DNA of 64,000 nucleotides from Cohnella sp. GbtcB17 (GTDB taxonomy: Bacteria; Bacillota; Bacilli; Paenibacillales; Paenibacillaceae): positions 79,273 through 143,272 of the forward strand of contig NZ_JAGXJW010000015.1 of assembly GCF_019091135.1 (NCBI RefSeq). Direction: 5' to 3'. Shown piece by piece: positions 8,359 to 17,441 of the stretch (position 1 is its first letter; each line of letters starts with the position of its first letter). Both the position numbers and the translations under genes were made by a program. The notes beneath the pieces were generated by a model. The model was not told the DNA's origin and searched no databases. It saw only the letters and a list, made by a program, of their open reading frames with translations.

Positions 8359-10614
8359 ATGAACGCACCTGACCAGTCGTACATCGTCATCTCCGGCGCG
8401 AGGGAAAACAATCTGAACAACGTCTCGCTGCGCATCCCCAAACGCAAAATCACGATTTTTACCGGTGTATCCGGCTCGGGCAAGTCCTCGATCGTGTTCG
8501 ATACGATCGCCGCGGAATCCACGAGGCTGCTGAACGAGAACTTCAGCATGTTCGTGCGGACGTTCCTGCCCAAATATCCGCAGCCGGAAGCGGATTCAAT
8601 CGAAAACCTGAGCATGGCCGTCATCGTGGACCAGAAGCGGCTCGGCGGCGGCTCGCATTCCACGATGGGGACGATCACCGACATTTCTCCGATCGTTCGC
8701 CTTCTATTTTCCCGCATCGGCAAGCCTCACGTCGGTTCCGTCAACTTGTTTTCCTTCAACGACCCACAAGGCATGTGTCCCGCATGCAACGGCATCGGAC
8801 GCAGTCTGGGCGTCAACATGAGCAAGGCTGTGGACATGTCCAAGTCGCTGAACGAAGGGGCGATCATGCTGCCGGACTACGGCCCGGGCGGCTGGGAGCT
8901 GAACATGATCCTGCAATCGGGCGACTTCGATCCCGACAAGAAGCTGAGCGACTACACGGCGGACGAGCTGGACCAGCTGTTGTACGGCAAGGCGAGAAAA
9001 GTGAAAATGGACTTCGCCGGCAAAGCGATGAATATTACGGTCGAAGGCGCCCTTGAGAAATTTACGAACAAATATATTAAACAGGATCTCAAAGCGAAGT
9101 CCGAGCGAACGCAGAAGACGGTCGCGCCGTTCATCACCGAAGGAACGTGCCCGAGCTGCCGCGGTGCGAGACTCAGCGAAGCCGCGCTGAGCTGCAAGGT
9201 CCAGGGCTACAACATCGCGGAGCTGTCCGCGATGGAGGTCGGGCAGCTCATCCGCGTCATCCGGGAGATCGAAGATCCGGCCGCTGCGCCGATCGTTCAA
9301 TCGTTGACGGAGCGGCTGCAGCATTTGGTGGATATCGGTCTCGACTACTTGACGCTCGACCGGGAGACGGACACGCTGTCCGGCGGCGAGTCGCAGCGCG
9401 TCAAGATGGTGAAGCATCTGAGCGGCAGTCTCGTGGACGTCACCTATATCTTCGACGAGCCGAGCGTCGGCTTGCATCCGCGCGACGTCCACCGGTTAAA
9501 CGAGCTGCTGCAGAAGCTGCGGGACAAAGGCAACACGGTCATCGTCGTCGAGCACGATCCCGACGTGATCAAGGTGGCGGATCATATCGTCGACGTCGGT
9601 CCGCATGCGGGAAGCCGGGGCGGGAATATCGTGTTCGAAGGAAGCTTCGACGGCCTCCTGGAAGCCGGCACGCTGACGGGAAACTATATGAAGCGGCCGC
9701 TGCAGCTCAAGCGGGATTGCAGACAGGCGACAGGCAAGCTGTTCGTAAAAAACGCCTCGCTGCACAATTTGAGGGACGTAAGCGTCGACATTCCGACCGG
9801 CGTGCTGACCGTCGTGACGGGTGTCGCCGGCTCGGGCAAAAGCACGCTTATCAACGAAGTGTTCCTGGGCCAGCATCCGGATGCGATCGTCATCGACCAG
9901 TCGGCGATCGGCGTCTCTACCCGTTCGAATCCCGCGACCTACACGGGCATCATGGACGACGTGCGCAAGGCGTTCGCCTCGGCGAACAAGGTCAACCAGG
10001 GCTTGTTCAGCTTCAACTCCAAAGGCGCCTGCGAAAATTGCCAGGGGCTCGGCGTCGTGTACACGGACCTGGCATTCCTCGACAGCGTGAAGCTGCCGTG
10101 CGACGTTTGCGGCGGCAAACGGTTCAAGGAGGAAGTGCTCGAATACAAGCTGGACGGCAAGTCGATCGCCGAAGTGCTCGATATGACGGTGGAGCAGGCG
10201 CTCGCCTTTTTCAACCTCAAAGAGGTCGTGCGCAAGCTCCAGGCGATGAGCGACGTAGGTCTGAACTACATTACGCTCGGCCAGCCGCTCAGCACGCTCT
10301 CGGGCGGAGAGTGCCAACGCATCAAGCTGGCGAGCGAGCTGCACAAGAAGGGCAGCATTTACGTGATGGACGAGCCGACGACGGGGCTGCATATGTCGGA
10401 CATCGGCCATCTGCTCGACATCATGAACCGGCTCGTCGACGCCGGCAACACGGTCATCGTCATCGAGCATAACCTCGATGTTATAAGCCAGGCCGATTGG
10501 ATCATCGACATGGGGCCGGACGGCGGCAGCCGGGGCGGACAGGTCGTGTTCGAAGGAACGCCGGAGCAGATCGTCCGTGAGGAACGGTCGATTACGGGGA
10601 AATATTTGGCTTAG
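8359..10614 (+). CDS. UvrA-like ABC ATPase (UvrA2 / drug-resistance class)
   Basis: 751 residues, about 190 shorter than canonical UvrA. Two ABC modules are intact: Walker A GVSGSGKS (36-43) and GVAGSGKS; signatures SGGESQR and SGGECQR; Walker B YIFDEP and YVMDEP. Zinc-type cysteines occur in CPACNG, CPSCRG, CENCQG and CDVCGG. Short UvrA2-class proteins lack the UvrB-interaction region and are linked to tolerance of DNA-binding drugs rather than to classic excision repair (family knowledge). The ATG at 8359 has AAGGAAGG 8 bases upstream; earlier in-frame codons have no site. The next gene follows after 21 bases. Function in damage tolerance is inferred. Confidence 0.88.
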   Translation: MNAPDQSYIVISGARENNLNNVSLRIPKRKITIFTGVSGSGKSSIVFDTIAAESTRLLNENFSMFVRTFLPKYPQPEADSIENLSMAVIVDQKRLGGGSHSTMGTITDISPIVRLLFSRIGKPHVGSVNLFSFNDPQGMCPACNGIGRSLGVNMSKAVDMSKSLNEGAIMLPDYGPGGWELNMILQSGDFDPDKKLSDYTADELDQLLYGKARKVKMDFAGKAMNITVEGALEKFTNKYIKQDLKAKSERTQKTVAPFITEGTCPSCRGARLSEAALSCKVQGYNIAELSAMEVGQLIRVIREIEDPAAAPIVQSLTERLQHLVDIGLDYLTLDRETDTLSGGESQRVKMVKHLSGSLVDVTYIFDEPSVGLHPRDVHRLNELLQKLRDKGNTVIVVEHDPDVIKVADHIVDVGPHAGSRGGNIVFEGSFDGLLEAGTLTGNYMKRPLQLKRDCRQATGKLFVKNASLHNLRDVSVDIPTGVLTVVTGVAGSGKSTLINEVFLGQHPDAIVIDQSAIGVSTRSNPATYTGIMDDVRKAFASANKVNQGLFSFNSKGACENCQGLGVVYTDLAFLDSVKLPCDVCGGKRFKEEVLEYKLDGKSIAEVLDMTVEQALAFFNLKEVVRKLQAMSDVGLNYITLGQPLSTLSGGECQRIKLASELHKKGSIYVMDEPTTGLHMSDIGHLLDIMNRLVDAGNTVIVIEHNLDVISQADWIIDMGPDGGSRGGQVVFEGTPEQIVREERSITGKYLA

Positions 10615-10635
10615 CGCAGAAAAGAGGGCCGCTGC

Positions 10636-11229
10636 ATGATCAACCGCCAAACGCATCCGAAAGCCGACGCTTTTTTCGCAAAATCGAGTCGCTGGAAGGC
10701 CGAATACGCGCATTTGAGAGAAATCGTCATGGACTGCGGGCTGACCGAGGACTTTAAATGGATGCATCCGTGCTATACGTATCAAGGCAAAAACGTCGTG
10801 CTCATCCATGGGTTTAAGGAATACTGCGCGCTGCTGTTCCATAAAGGCGCTCTTCTTAAAGATCCGAACGGGATCCTCGTCCAGCAGACCGAAAACGTAC
10901 AGGCCGGGCGCCAGATCCGGTTCGCAAGCGTCGAGGAAATCGCGGAGCAGGAAGCGATCTTAAAAGCTTATATTCACGACGCGATCAATGTGGAGAAGTC
11001 GGGGCAGGAAGTGACGTTTAAAAAGAACACGGATTTCGCCGTGGCCGAGGAGCTTCAGCGCGCCTTCGAAGAGACGCCTGCCTTAAAGACGGCGTTCGAA
11101 GCTTTGACGCCGGGACGGCAGCGCGGGTACTTGCTTCATTTTTCGCAGCCCAAGCAGTCGAAAACGAGAGAGGCCAGAGTCGAAAAGTACAAGCAGAAAA
11201 TTCTCGAAGGCAAAGGCTTGGACGATTAG
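10636..11229 (+). CDS. YdeI/OmpD-associated family protein with DUF1801 domain
   Basis: 197 residues. The first two-thirds match the DUF1801/YdhG-like fold (motif EDFKWMHPCYTYQGKNV, then ALLFHKG), and the C-terminus carries the Bacillus YdeI-type ending (ALTPGRQRGYLLHFSQPKQ, then TREARVEKY). Soluble and cytoplasmic. The role of the family is not established; a metal or small-molecule chaperone has been suggested for relatives. AGAGGG precedes the ATG. Spacing of 21 bases after the UvrA-like gene suggests one transcript, ended by the hairpin at 11259. Confidence 0.8.
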   Translation: MINRQTHPKADAFFAKSSRWKAEYAHLREIVMDCGLTEDFKWMHPCYTYQGKNVVLIHGFKEYCALLFHKGALLKDPNGILVQQTENVQAGRQIRFASVEEIAEQEAILKAYIHDAINVEKSGQEVTFKKNTDFAVAEELQRAFEETPALKTAFEALTPGRQRGYLLHFSQPKQSKTREARVEKYKQKILEGKGLDD

Positions 11230-11258
11230 GGCGAGGCGCGAATAGCAAGCTCATTTTG

Positions 11259-11287
11259 AAAAGCATCGGTGGAAGCCGGTGCTTTTT
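11259..11287 (+). terminator. Terminator of the UvrA-like/YdeI-like operon
   Basis: AAAAGCATCGG pairs with CCGGTGCTTTT around a small loop and is followed by T residues. It lies 30 bases past the YdeI-like stop and overlaps the first codons of the next open frame. Confidence 0.8.
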
Positions 11288-12124
11288 ATCTGTACAACGC
11301 CTCTTGACTTGGAACACGCCGAGCCTCCGACAGTTAACTACGCTTCGAAGCGTCCGATTATCATTGACGGCGTTGCCCTCGCTTCGGAAGTCAATCCCGA
11401 AGTGAAAAACAATCGGACGATGGTTCCATTGCGGTTAATCGGCGAGAATTTGGGAGCTCAGGTGGAATGGAATAAGACGGAAGTGACGCTAGTCAAAAAC
11501 AAGATGACGGTTCGTTTAAACACAATCAGCAGCATTGCGCTGAAAAATGGCGAAAAGGTACAGCTCGACGCGATGCCTTATTTGAAAAACAATCGTATTT
11601 ACGTCCCGCTTCGCTTTATCGCGGAAACTTTTCAGGCCAAAGTCAGCTATAACAATGCCACTGTTCAGATCGATACCGCTCCGCTCAAGATCGGCGGCGT
11701 AGCCGTGAAGGCCTTTCAGCAGGAATACCATATGTTCATGGGCGGGGTCGTCCAGCAAATCAGGGGGAATGCCTATAACGAAGCCCTCTACCGATTAATC
11801 GAAGAAAACAAAGGAAAAGCCATTCAGGAGCCTGCCAATTATTCGTGGAACTTGAATCTCGATGATCCAGACGCCTATTACAAAAATGGCCAATTCGAAT
11901 TTTTGGACGCAAAAGGAGCGAGTATCAAGCGTTTTGATATATATTCCTTACAAAACGTCTCTCCAGAAGGAACGACGCCCGCATATCCGCAGATCATAGT
12001 TCATGATTATTTAGCCAATCAATGGTTCGAATTTAGTCGTTCTGCGCAACAATCCATGGAACAGCTTATTTACACGGCATCGACAAGTGGGTTTCTGACC
12101 ATCATTAGTAATACGGTTGCATAA
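11279..12124 (+). CDS. Stalk-domain (copper amine oxidase N-terminal-like) protein, apparently 5'-truncated
   Basis: The frame is open for 281 codons. Residues about 30-135 carry the paired repeats of the Paenibacillus stalk domain (NNRTMVPLRLIGENLGAQVEW; NNRIYVPLRFIAETFQAKV), which in this family is an extracellular domain after a signal peptide. Here no signal peptide is encoded: the only possible start (GTG 11279) lies inside the upstream terminator and has no ribosome site, and the previous gene ends just 50 bases before. The C-terminal 140 residues (YHMFMGGVVQQIRGNAYNEA onward) are of unknown function. It looks like a gene that lost its promoter and 5' end by deletion. Expression is doubtful. 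Confidence 0.55.
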   Translation: MLFICTTPLDLEHAEPPTVNYASKRPIIIDGVALASEVNPEVKNNRTMVPLRLIGENLGAQVEWNKTEVTLVKNKMTVRLNTISSIALKNGEKVQLDAMPYLKNNRIYVPLRFIAETFQAKVSYNNATVQIDTAPLKIGGVAVKAFQQEYHMFMGGVVQQIRGNAYNEALYRLIEENKGKAIQEPANYSWNLNLDDPDAYYKNGQFEFLDAKGASIKRFDIYSLQNVSPEGTTPAYPQIIVHDYLANQWFEFSRSAQQSMEQLIYTASTSGFLTIISNTVA

Positions 12125-12219
12125 AATCGATCGAGATTGGCATGCGTGACCATTTGTTTGTGCCAAATAAACATCGTATGATAGATGAACTTGGACAAGC
12201 GCAAGGGAGAAATGGCTAA

Positions 12220-12615
12220 ATGAAATTTCACGGTACTACACGGCGCCAGCTGCGCATCATCATCGCCATCGTCGCAGTGTTCATGCTGGCCGGCTGCGGG
12301 GCTTCGGGAAAACAGCAGACGCTTAAATTTTCAGAGGTCACGTTAAGCAGTCAGCCGACGCCGCCTGCGGCAGGGCAAGCGGCGAAGCTCATTGCCACGA
12401 TCGACAACGAAAAATTTGCAGCGCTGGAAGCTAAGGCTCAATTTCAAATCAATTCCAAAAACGATCTGCCCGGACTGATCGACGCCGTAAAGGAAGGCGA
12501 CGGCTACACGGCCGACTATACGTTTCCTTCCGACGGGGAATATACGATTACGATTCATCTGATTTATCCGGACGATCACTTCGCGATCACGAAGCAGCTC
12601 CGCGTCGGCGGTTAG
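12220..12615 (+). CDS. Small lipoprotein with YtkA/FixH-like domain
   Basis: 131 residues. The signal peptide ends in the lipobox LAGC (Cys26), so the product is anchored to the outer face of the membrane. The mature part has a YtkA-like Ig fold (PTPPAAGQAAKLIATI; then YTADYTFPSDGEYTITIHL), a type found near copper or cytochrome functions and in stand-alone lipoproteins. AGGGAGA precedes the ATG by about 9 bases. No metal-binding His/Met motif is obvious, so the role is open. Confidence 0.78.
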   Translation: MKFHGTTRRQLRIIIAIVAVFMLAGCGASGKQQTLKFSEVTLSSQPTPPAAGQAAKLIATIDNEKFAALEAKAQFQINSKNDLPGLIDAVKEGDGYTADYTFPSDGEYTITIHLIYPDDHFAITKQLRVGG

Positions 12616-12759
12616 CGCAGAGCCGAGGACGGCCATGGCACTCCGAGGGTCCATTTCCCTCTATTGGCATATTCGCAGGAGAAATGGACATCCTATGATT
12701 CGGCTTTGGTTCGGCTGATGGGATTGATCGAGAAGAGGTTCGGGAGGCAACGACGTTTT

Positions 12760-12939
12760 ATGGCGAACAAAAAAATGTATTATGCATTCGAGGATCCTTT
12801 CGGCGATGCGATGGAGTTTCAAGCGACGAGCCTGCGGCAGGCGATGATCATCAAAAAAAAGAAAGCGCAGGCGATCGGCAAACCGAAGGAAGCCTTCGAG
12901 CTTACGAGCATACGCAAAAAACCAATCCAGGGCGAGTAG
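12760..12939 (+). CDS. Small basic hypothetical protein
   Basis: 59 residues from ATG 12760, which has GGGAGG 12 bases upstream. The same frame is open back to the stop of the preceding lipoprotein, so TTG 12664 (91 residues) is an alternative with no good ribosome site. The C-terminal half is lysine-rich (IIKKKKAQAIGKPKEAF). I do not recognise it. Its stop codon lies inside a strong terminator hairpin, which supports a real gene ending here. Confidence 0.45.
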   Translation: MANKKMYYAFEDPFGDAMEFQATSLRQAMIIKKKKAQAIGKPKEAFELTSIRKKPIQGE

Positions 12940-12958
12940 CCCGGCTTGGTTTTTTTTA
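12916..12958 (+). terminator. Strong intrinsic terminator
   Basis: AAAAAACCAATCCAGGGC pairs with GCCCGGCTTGG and a run of eight T residues. The stop codon of the small gene at 12760 is within the loop side of the stem. Confidence 0.85.
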
Positions 12959-13044
12959 TGCAAGGAAGCGGCTATTGTTCCTGCCAAACGGATGCGTTAG
13001 ATTTAAAAAACGCGACAGCCGTGTACCGAAGGAGGGGCCGACCG

Positions 13045-13935
13045 TTGGAATTGAGACAACTGGATTATTTTATCGCGACCTGCGAGGAGCTGCATTTTAC
13101 GAGAGCGGCCGAGAAGATCGGGATCACGCAGCCTTCCTTGAGCCATCAGATCAAAGCGCTTGAAGACGAGATCGGCGTTCCATTGTTCGACCGGATCGGG
13201 AAAAAAATCGCTTTAACCGAAGCCGGAATGATCTTGTATGCGCAGAGCAAACTTGCATTCGGCAATCTTGCGAGCGCCAAAGAGCAAATCCAAGAGCTGC
13301 AGCGAATCGAACGCGGCAAGTTGTCGATCGGCGCGCTGCCGGGAGAGCTCAACCAGTTGGTGTCGACGTTGCTGATCGATTACCACCGCGATTATCCCAA
13401 AGTCCAAATCAAAATATTGGGCGTCGAGGATGTCGCGACCGGTCTGCTGCAAAACGAATTGGATCTAGCCGTTACGATTTTGCCGATCGAGGACGAGCGG
13501 ATCGAGACGATCCCTCTGTACAACGAACGGTTTTTCTTCGTCGCGACAGCCGGACATCCTTATGCCGGCCGAAGCGCCATCGATTTTGAAGAAATATTGC
13601 GCGTACCGGTCGTAACGTTTCCCGAGACGCATCGCTGCCGCCAATTGGTCGATACGACCTGCGCCAGAGCCGGCCTTCGGCTCCAGCCCTTGATCGAGAC
13701 GACGACGATCGATTCGTTGTTCGGACTCGTCCGGTCGGGCGCAGGCGGCTCCGTTTTGTCGAAGACGCTGCTCGAGATGTATAACTACGACGATTTAGTT
13801 TGCATTCCGATTCAAAATCCCAGCCTGACGAGAGAAGTGGGCATGGCATACCTTCGCGATAAATATATGGGGAAGGCTTCGCAGGGCTTTATCGAACTCA
13901 TGCAAACACAAGTGAAAATGCTCAAAGTAAAATGA
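13045..13935 (+). CDS. LysR-family transcriptional regulator
   Basis: 296 residues. An N-terminal winged helix-turn-helix (LDYFIATCEELHFTRAAEKI; then TQPSLSHQIKALEDEIGVPLF) is followed by a LysR substrate-binding domain with EDVATGLLQNELDLAVTI. The most CynR/CbbR-like part is LSKTLLEMYNYDDLVCIPI. The TTG at 13045 is the start: AAGGAGG ends 9 bases upstream, and the protein then begins LELRQLDYF as LysR proteins do; ATG codons further upstream are inside the preceding terminator. The next gene, a TDT-family transporter on the same strand 114 bases downstream, is the likely target. Inducer unknown. Confidence 0.9.
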   Translation: MELRQLDYFIATCEELHFTRAAEKIGITQPSLSHQIKALEDEIGVPLFDRIGKKIALTEAGMILYAQSKLAFGNLASAKEQIQELQRIERGKLSIGALPGELNQLVSTLLIDYHRDYPKVQIKILGVEDVATGLLQNELDLAVTILPIEDERIETIPLYNERFFFVATAGHPYAGRSAIDFEEILRVPVVTFPETHRCRQLVDTTCARAGLRLQPLIETTTIDSLFGLVRSGAGGSVLSKTLLEMYNYDDLVCIPIQNPSLTREVGMAYLRDKYMGKASQGFIELMQTQVKMLKVK

Positions 13936-13989
13936 TGAGCGATCTCTGAACTGCGGGTCTCGTCTATCGTTCACATAGAAATAACGATA

Positions 13990-14019
13990 TTGATCTATCA
14001 ACACTTCTCCCCCTACAAT
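13990..14019 (+). promoter_or_regulatory. Sigma-A-type promoter of the TDT transporter gene
   Basis: TTGATC at 13990-13995 and TACAAT at 14014-14019 are separated by 18 bases, about 30 bases upstream of the start codon. An imperfect dyad (ATAG ... CTAT, 13975-13998) overlaps the -35 and could be a LysR-type site. Confidence 0.5.
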
Positions 14020-14049
14020 GAAACGACAGGAAAAGGGGGAGAGAGATAC

Positions 14050-15036
14050 ATGCGTGAAATAACTGCTGAATTAAAGTTGTCGGCCCTGGGCTCCATTCAG
14101 TTTCTTCCGGTCAATCTGTTTGCATCGGTAATGGGATTTTCAGGTCTTACCTTGGCTTGGAGAGAAGCAATCGAGCTGTTCGGCGCGCCTGCCGCGATCG
14201 CGGACATTTTCGGAGGGATGGCTGTCGTCTTATTCATGACGCTCAGTATCGGTTATTCGTTCAAATGGTTTTTATATCCGCAGACCGTAAAGGAAGAATT
14301 CGTGCACCCGATTGCAAGCCATTTTTTCGGAACGATCACGATTTCCGTCCTGTTGCTATCCTCCGTCATCGGCAGCTATAGCCCGCTTGCCGGACAAGCG
14401 ATCTGGATCGCCGGGGCGACGGCAACTTTAGCGCTTAGCTATATGTTCGTCGCACGACTGATGAACGGCAACCGCGAACGCGGCCATTCAGTTCCGGCCA
14501 TGCTCGTCCCCGTGGTCGGCACGCTCGACATTGCGGTCGCAGGCGGCACGATGCCGTTCCCGTGGGCGCATGAGGTCAATATGCTGTCGCTTGCGATCGG
14601 CGGGATGTTCGCGCTCGTATATTTCACATTCATAATGTCCAGATTGATTCACGAAGCCCCGCTCCCGAAGACGATGGCGCCTTCCTTGTTGATTCTGATC
14701 GCGCCGTTCGAGGTCGGATTTCTAGGCTATTCGAACGTTACGGGACGCATCGATGCGTTCGCCTCCGCGCTGTTTTACTTCGGACTGTTTTTGTTTGTCG
14801 TCCTGTTCTTCAAAGTATTCAACAAATCCATCCCGTTTGGCGCTTCGTGGTGGGGCGTGAGCTTCCCGATGGCCGCGCTCGGCATCGCAGCCTTAAAATA
14901 CGCGTTGTTCTTGCGAGCTTGGCCTTTGATGCTCCTGTCCGCGGCCTTGTTGGGTTTACTCAGCATCGTGTTGGTCATTCTGCTTTACCGGACGATAAGA
15001 TTGCTGCTAGGCGGCAAGCTTCTCGCAGGGAAATGA
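14050..15036 (+). CDS. TDT/SLAC1/TehA-family anion transporter
   Basis: 328 residues with about ten transmembrane segments and no large loops, as in the tellurite-resistance/dicarboxylate transporter family. The family includes anion channels (TehA, SLAC1), yeast Mae1 malate carrier and sulfite exporters. The second half contains the typical LLILIAPFEVGFLGY segment. The ATG at 14050 is preceded by GGGGGAGAGA. The gene has its own promoter and sits behind a LysR regulator. The substrate cannot be read from sequence; sulfite, C4-dicarboxylate or another small anion are candidates. A hairpin overlaps the end of the convergent germination operon. Confidence 0.8.
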   Translation: MREITAELKLSALGSIQFLPVNLFASVMGFSGLTLAWREAIELFGAPAAIADIFGGMAVVLFMTLSIGYSFKWFLYPQTVKEEFVHPIASHFFGTITISVLLLSSVIGSYSPLAGQAIWIAGATATLALSYMFVARLMNGNRERGHSVPAMLVPVVGTLDIAVAGGTMPFPWAHEVNMLSLAIGGMFALVYFTFIMSRLIHEAPLPKTMAPSLLILIAPFEVGFLGYSNVTGRIDAFASALFYFGLFLFVVLFFKVFNKSIPFGASWWGVSFPMAALGIAALKYALFLRAWPLMLLSAALLGLLSIVLVILLYRTIRLLLGGKLLAGK

Positions 15037-15059
15037 AGGTCGCATCGGATGATAAGCGC

Positions 15060-15091
15060 AGGCTCGGTCAGCCATGACCGGGCCTTCTTTT
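15060..15091 (+). terminator. Terminator of the TDT transporter gene
   Basis: AGGCTCGGTC pairs with GACCGGGCCT around a short loop, followed by TTCTTTT. It overlaps the last codons of the convergent GerAB-type gene. Confidence 0.7.
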
Positions 15092-16165
15092 GCCGAGATC
15101 GAGCTTCATCGCGATGAACAGGAGGAGCGGCAGAACGATCTGAAAAATCGTGAACCAGTAAGTGACGACCTTGCCCAGCCAGATGTGATGCGTATAGTTG
15201 GGCGATATAAAGGAAAGGCCGTAAATCAACAAGCCGGTCCCAAAGACGCCCTTCCGGTATCCGATCCCCGTCAATTGGCTGATGCCCGTCGCCGCACCGG
15301 TAAAAAAAGCCGCGAGCTTGAGGCCGAGCCCCAGGAAAAGCACGAATACGAAGAAGATGTCCATACGCTCGAATACTTGCGAAAACTCGATCAGCTGAAC
15401 GCTTTCCAATAACGGAAAAGTAACTCTTTCCGCGATGGACTGCCCGAGCACGAACAGTATCAGCTGGTTCATGGCGATCAGGAAAATCGATACGGCCGCG
15501 TAAGTGAGATAGACGGTCCGCGTGAAGTTGCGATTCTGCGTGCGAACAAGGGGGAAAAAGACGAGAAACAAGACCGTCTGACCGAACGGAAAAGAGACCA
15601 GACTGGGAAAGGCAGCCCTGAAAACCGGCCGCCACCCGTTTTCCAGCACGGGAAATAAATTTTCAGCATGGATCAAATGTTGACCTGTCAGCAAGAATAT
15701 GAGCAGCAAATAACCGACGATAACAAAAGGAAAGAGGACAAGCGAACAAAGGAATAAGATTCGCCCGCCATACCTTGCCGTATTGGACACGACGGCGACC
15801 GAAAGCAATGCGATAACGAACAAAGGCGTATCGTTGAGCAAAATCTGCGAAGTTAGCTCGACCAAATCCCGCAAATTGCGGGAGGCTTCGTAAGCGAAAT
15901 AACCGAAAAAAGCAAACCCGACCGCCTTGCCCAGCCATTTGCCCATATAGGTTCGACAGAGCGAAAACAGGTCTCGCGCCGGGTCCATTCGATGCATGGC
16001 CAGATAGAGCGCGAGCAAAACGAAGCCGGCGGCCGAAGCCATCGTCATGGCGATCCATGCGTCCTGCTTGGCTTCGGCAGCCAGGAGAAAAAGCGTCGAG
16101 CTGCCGATCTCGTAAAGGGCCAGACAAGCGATTAAACTCGAGGGTTGTGTCGTTCGATTATCCAT
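15068..16165 (-). CDS. Spore germination permease, GerAB/GerKB type
   Basis: 365 residues with ten hydrophobic segments, matching the endospore germination permease family (APC superfamily). In receptors of this type the B subunit binds the germinant and sits in the spore inner membrane with the A and C subunits. Recognisable parts are EIGSSTLFLLAAEAKQDAWI near the N-terminus and the SFPFGQTVLFLVFFPL segment. GGAGGAAGG precedes the ATG. It is the third gene of a minus-strand operon in the order A, C, B, 49 bases after the C gene. Expression under the forespore sigma factor is expected from family knowledge; I did not find a convincing promoter. Confidence 0.9.
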   Translation of the reverse strand: MDNRTTQPSSLIACLALYEIGSSTLFLLAAEAKQDAWIAMTMASAAGFVLLALYLAMHRMDPARDLFSLCRTYMGKWLGKAVGFAFFGYFAYEASRNLRDLVELTSQILLNDTPLFVIALLSVAVVSNTARYGGRILFLCSLVLFPFVIVGYLLLIFLLTGQHLIHAENLFPVLENGWRPVFRAAFPSLVSFPFGQTVLFLVFFPLVRTQNRNFTRTVYLTYAAVSIFLIAMNQLILFVLGQSIAERVTFPLLESVQLIEFSQVFERMDIFFVFVLFLGLGLKLAAFFTGAATGISQLTGIGYRKGVFGTGLLIYGLSFISPNYTHHIWLGKVVTYWFTIFQIVLPLLLFIAMKLDLGKRRPGHG

Positions 16166-16214
16166 ATGCGATGCACCTTCCTCCGAAACGCCAAGCCCGC
16201 TTCAGTTCATCTTG

Positions 16215-17441
16215 TCAGGGCTGATTTTCGCTCACCGTATTGGTCAGCATGCCCGTGTTTTCAAGCGTCGCCTGGACGCGCACATCCAGATCGACCTGAT
16301 CGAGCCGTTGCTCCCAGTCCTGCTTCGCCTTGTTCCATGCAGTCGGATATTTTCGATGGATTTTGTCCGCGAATTCCGCCAGATCGACATGGAGACGCTG
16401 CGAGGCAGCCCACCCCCTTCGTATATCTTCGATTACGACGCTTTCGATCGATTTCTCCAACGCCTCAACCGTGGATGGAGCGGACAGACGCCTCGCGCAA
16501 GAAGATTCGATTAATGCGCCCTTGACTTTGACCCGTACCTTCATTTGAAACGCATCGCCGGACTTAACGGGCCTAACGCGCGTGCTGGCGGTTCTAACTT
16601 GATAAGTACCGCGTTCCTGGTCCGACTTCGCACCTGGGCATGGGAATGCGATCGTCGTTTTTTTAATCCGACCGTTCAACCAGTCCAAGCCGTAGCTCTC
16701 GTTCCGCTCGAGCCATCCGACCTGCTTGTCTCCCTTAAATACGCCTAGCCGCATCAGACGAAGCTTCGTCGGCACGACGGCCGTTTTGAAGGCATCAACA
16801 CCTTCTAAGGCTTTCTCGTCTCCTCCGTCTACGCGGCGAATGCCGATTTCGGGTACGAGAATCGCGTTTGAATCGGCGTAAAGGCTTTTGACTATATCAA
16901 ACACGCGAACGGCCGGCATAGAGCCCGAAGTTTCCTGATTGGTTGTCAGGATCGTTGCGATCGCCGTTCCCGGCAGTTTTTCCGGCGGCACGAATTGACG
17001 CAAAATCCGGGAAGCTTCTCCGTCAGTAACGGTCACCAACACGGTTTCCCGCGCGTCGAAGCTTCGCAAATACAAATCGAGTATTTCGGATATCCCGCTG
17101 CGCGCTGCCTCCTTACCCAACACGAGCACGTCTGTGTGAGAAAAATAGAGCTGCCGGGTAAACTCCAGATTCGCGCGGCTGGCCGCCTCCCGGATCGTGC
17201 TGCCGCGCGAGGAAAATACATGTACCGAAGACTGCGAGCTGCTCGCCGTGCCGCCGCCGCTGGCGCCGGTCCACATCGCGGAGGGTACGATCACTTGATA
17301 GGTTACCGTCCATTCGTTGCCCGACCGGTCGATGCCGGTCGCGGCGGTGATGCCCAGCTGGTTCAATTCTCTGCGGTCCCAGCAGCCCGATAGCAGGCAG
17401 CAGGCTGTCAGCGCACAGAGCGATAAGTACCGTTTTTTCAT
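16215..17441 (-). CDS. Spore germination lipoprotein, GerAC type
   Basis: 408 residues. The signal peptide ends in lipobox LLSGC (Cys20), followed at once by WDRRELNQLGITAATGID, the hallmark N-terminus of Ger(x)C lipoproteins. The C-terminal domain contains IRRGWAASQRLHVDLAEFAD, also typical. It is the soluble lipoprotein subunit of a germinant receptor on the outer face of the inner spore membrane. It overlaps the end of the A gene by 4 bases (ATGA) and has GGAGAGGG upstream. Confidence 0.93.
   Translation of the reverse strand: MKKRYLSLCALTACCLLSGCWDRRELNQLGITAATGIDRSGNEWTVTYQVIVPSAMWTGASGGGTASSSQSSVHVFSSRGSTIREAASRANLEFTRQLYFSHTDVLVLGKEAARSGISEILDLYLRSFDARETVLVTVTDGEASRILRQFVPPEKLPGTAIATILTTNQETSGSMPAVRVFDIVKSLYADSNAILVPEIGIRRVDGGDEKALEGVDAFKTAVVPTKLRLMRLGVFKGDKQVGWLERNESYGLDWLNGRIKKTTIAFPCPGAKSDQERGTYQVRTASTRVRPVKSGDAFQMKVRVKVKGALIESSCARRLSAPSTVEALEKSIESVVIEDIRRGWAASQRLHVDLAEFADKIHRKYPTAWNKAKQDWEQRLDQVDLDVRVQATLENTGMLTNTVSENQP

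Noticed and set aside
9496..10842. Minus-strand frame of 448 codons
   Set aside because: Antisense to the UvrA-like gene, no motif, typical GC-rich shadow.
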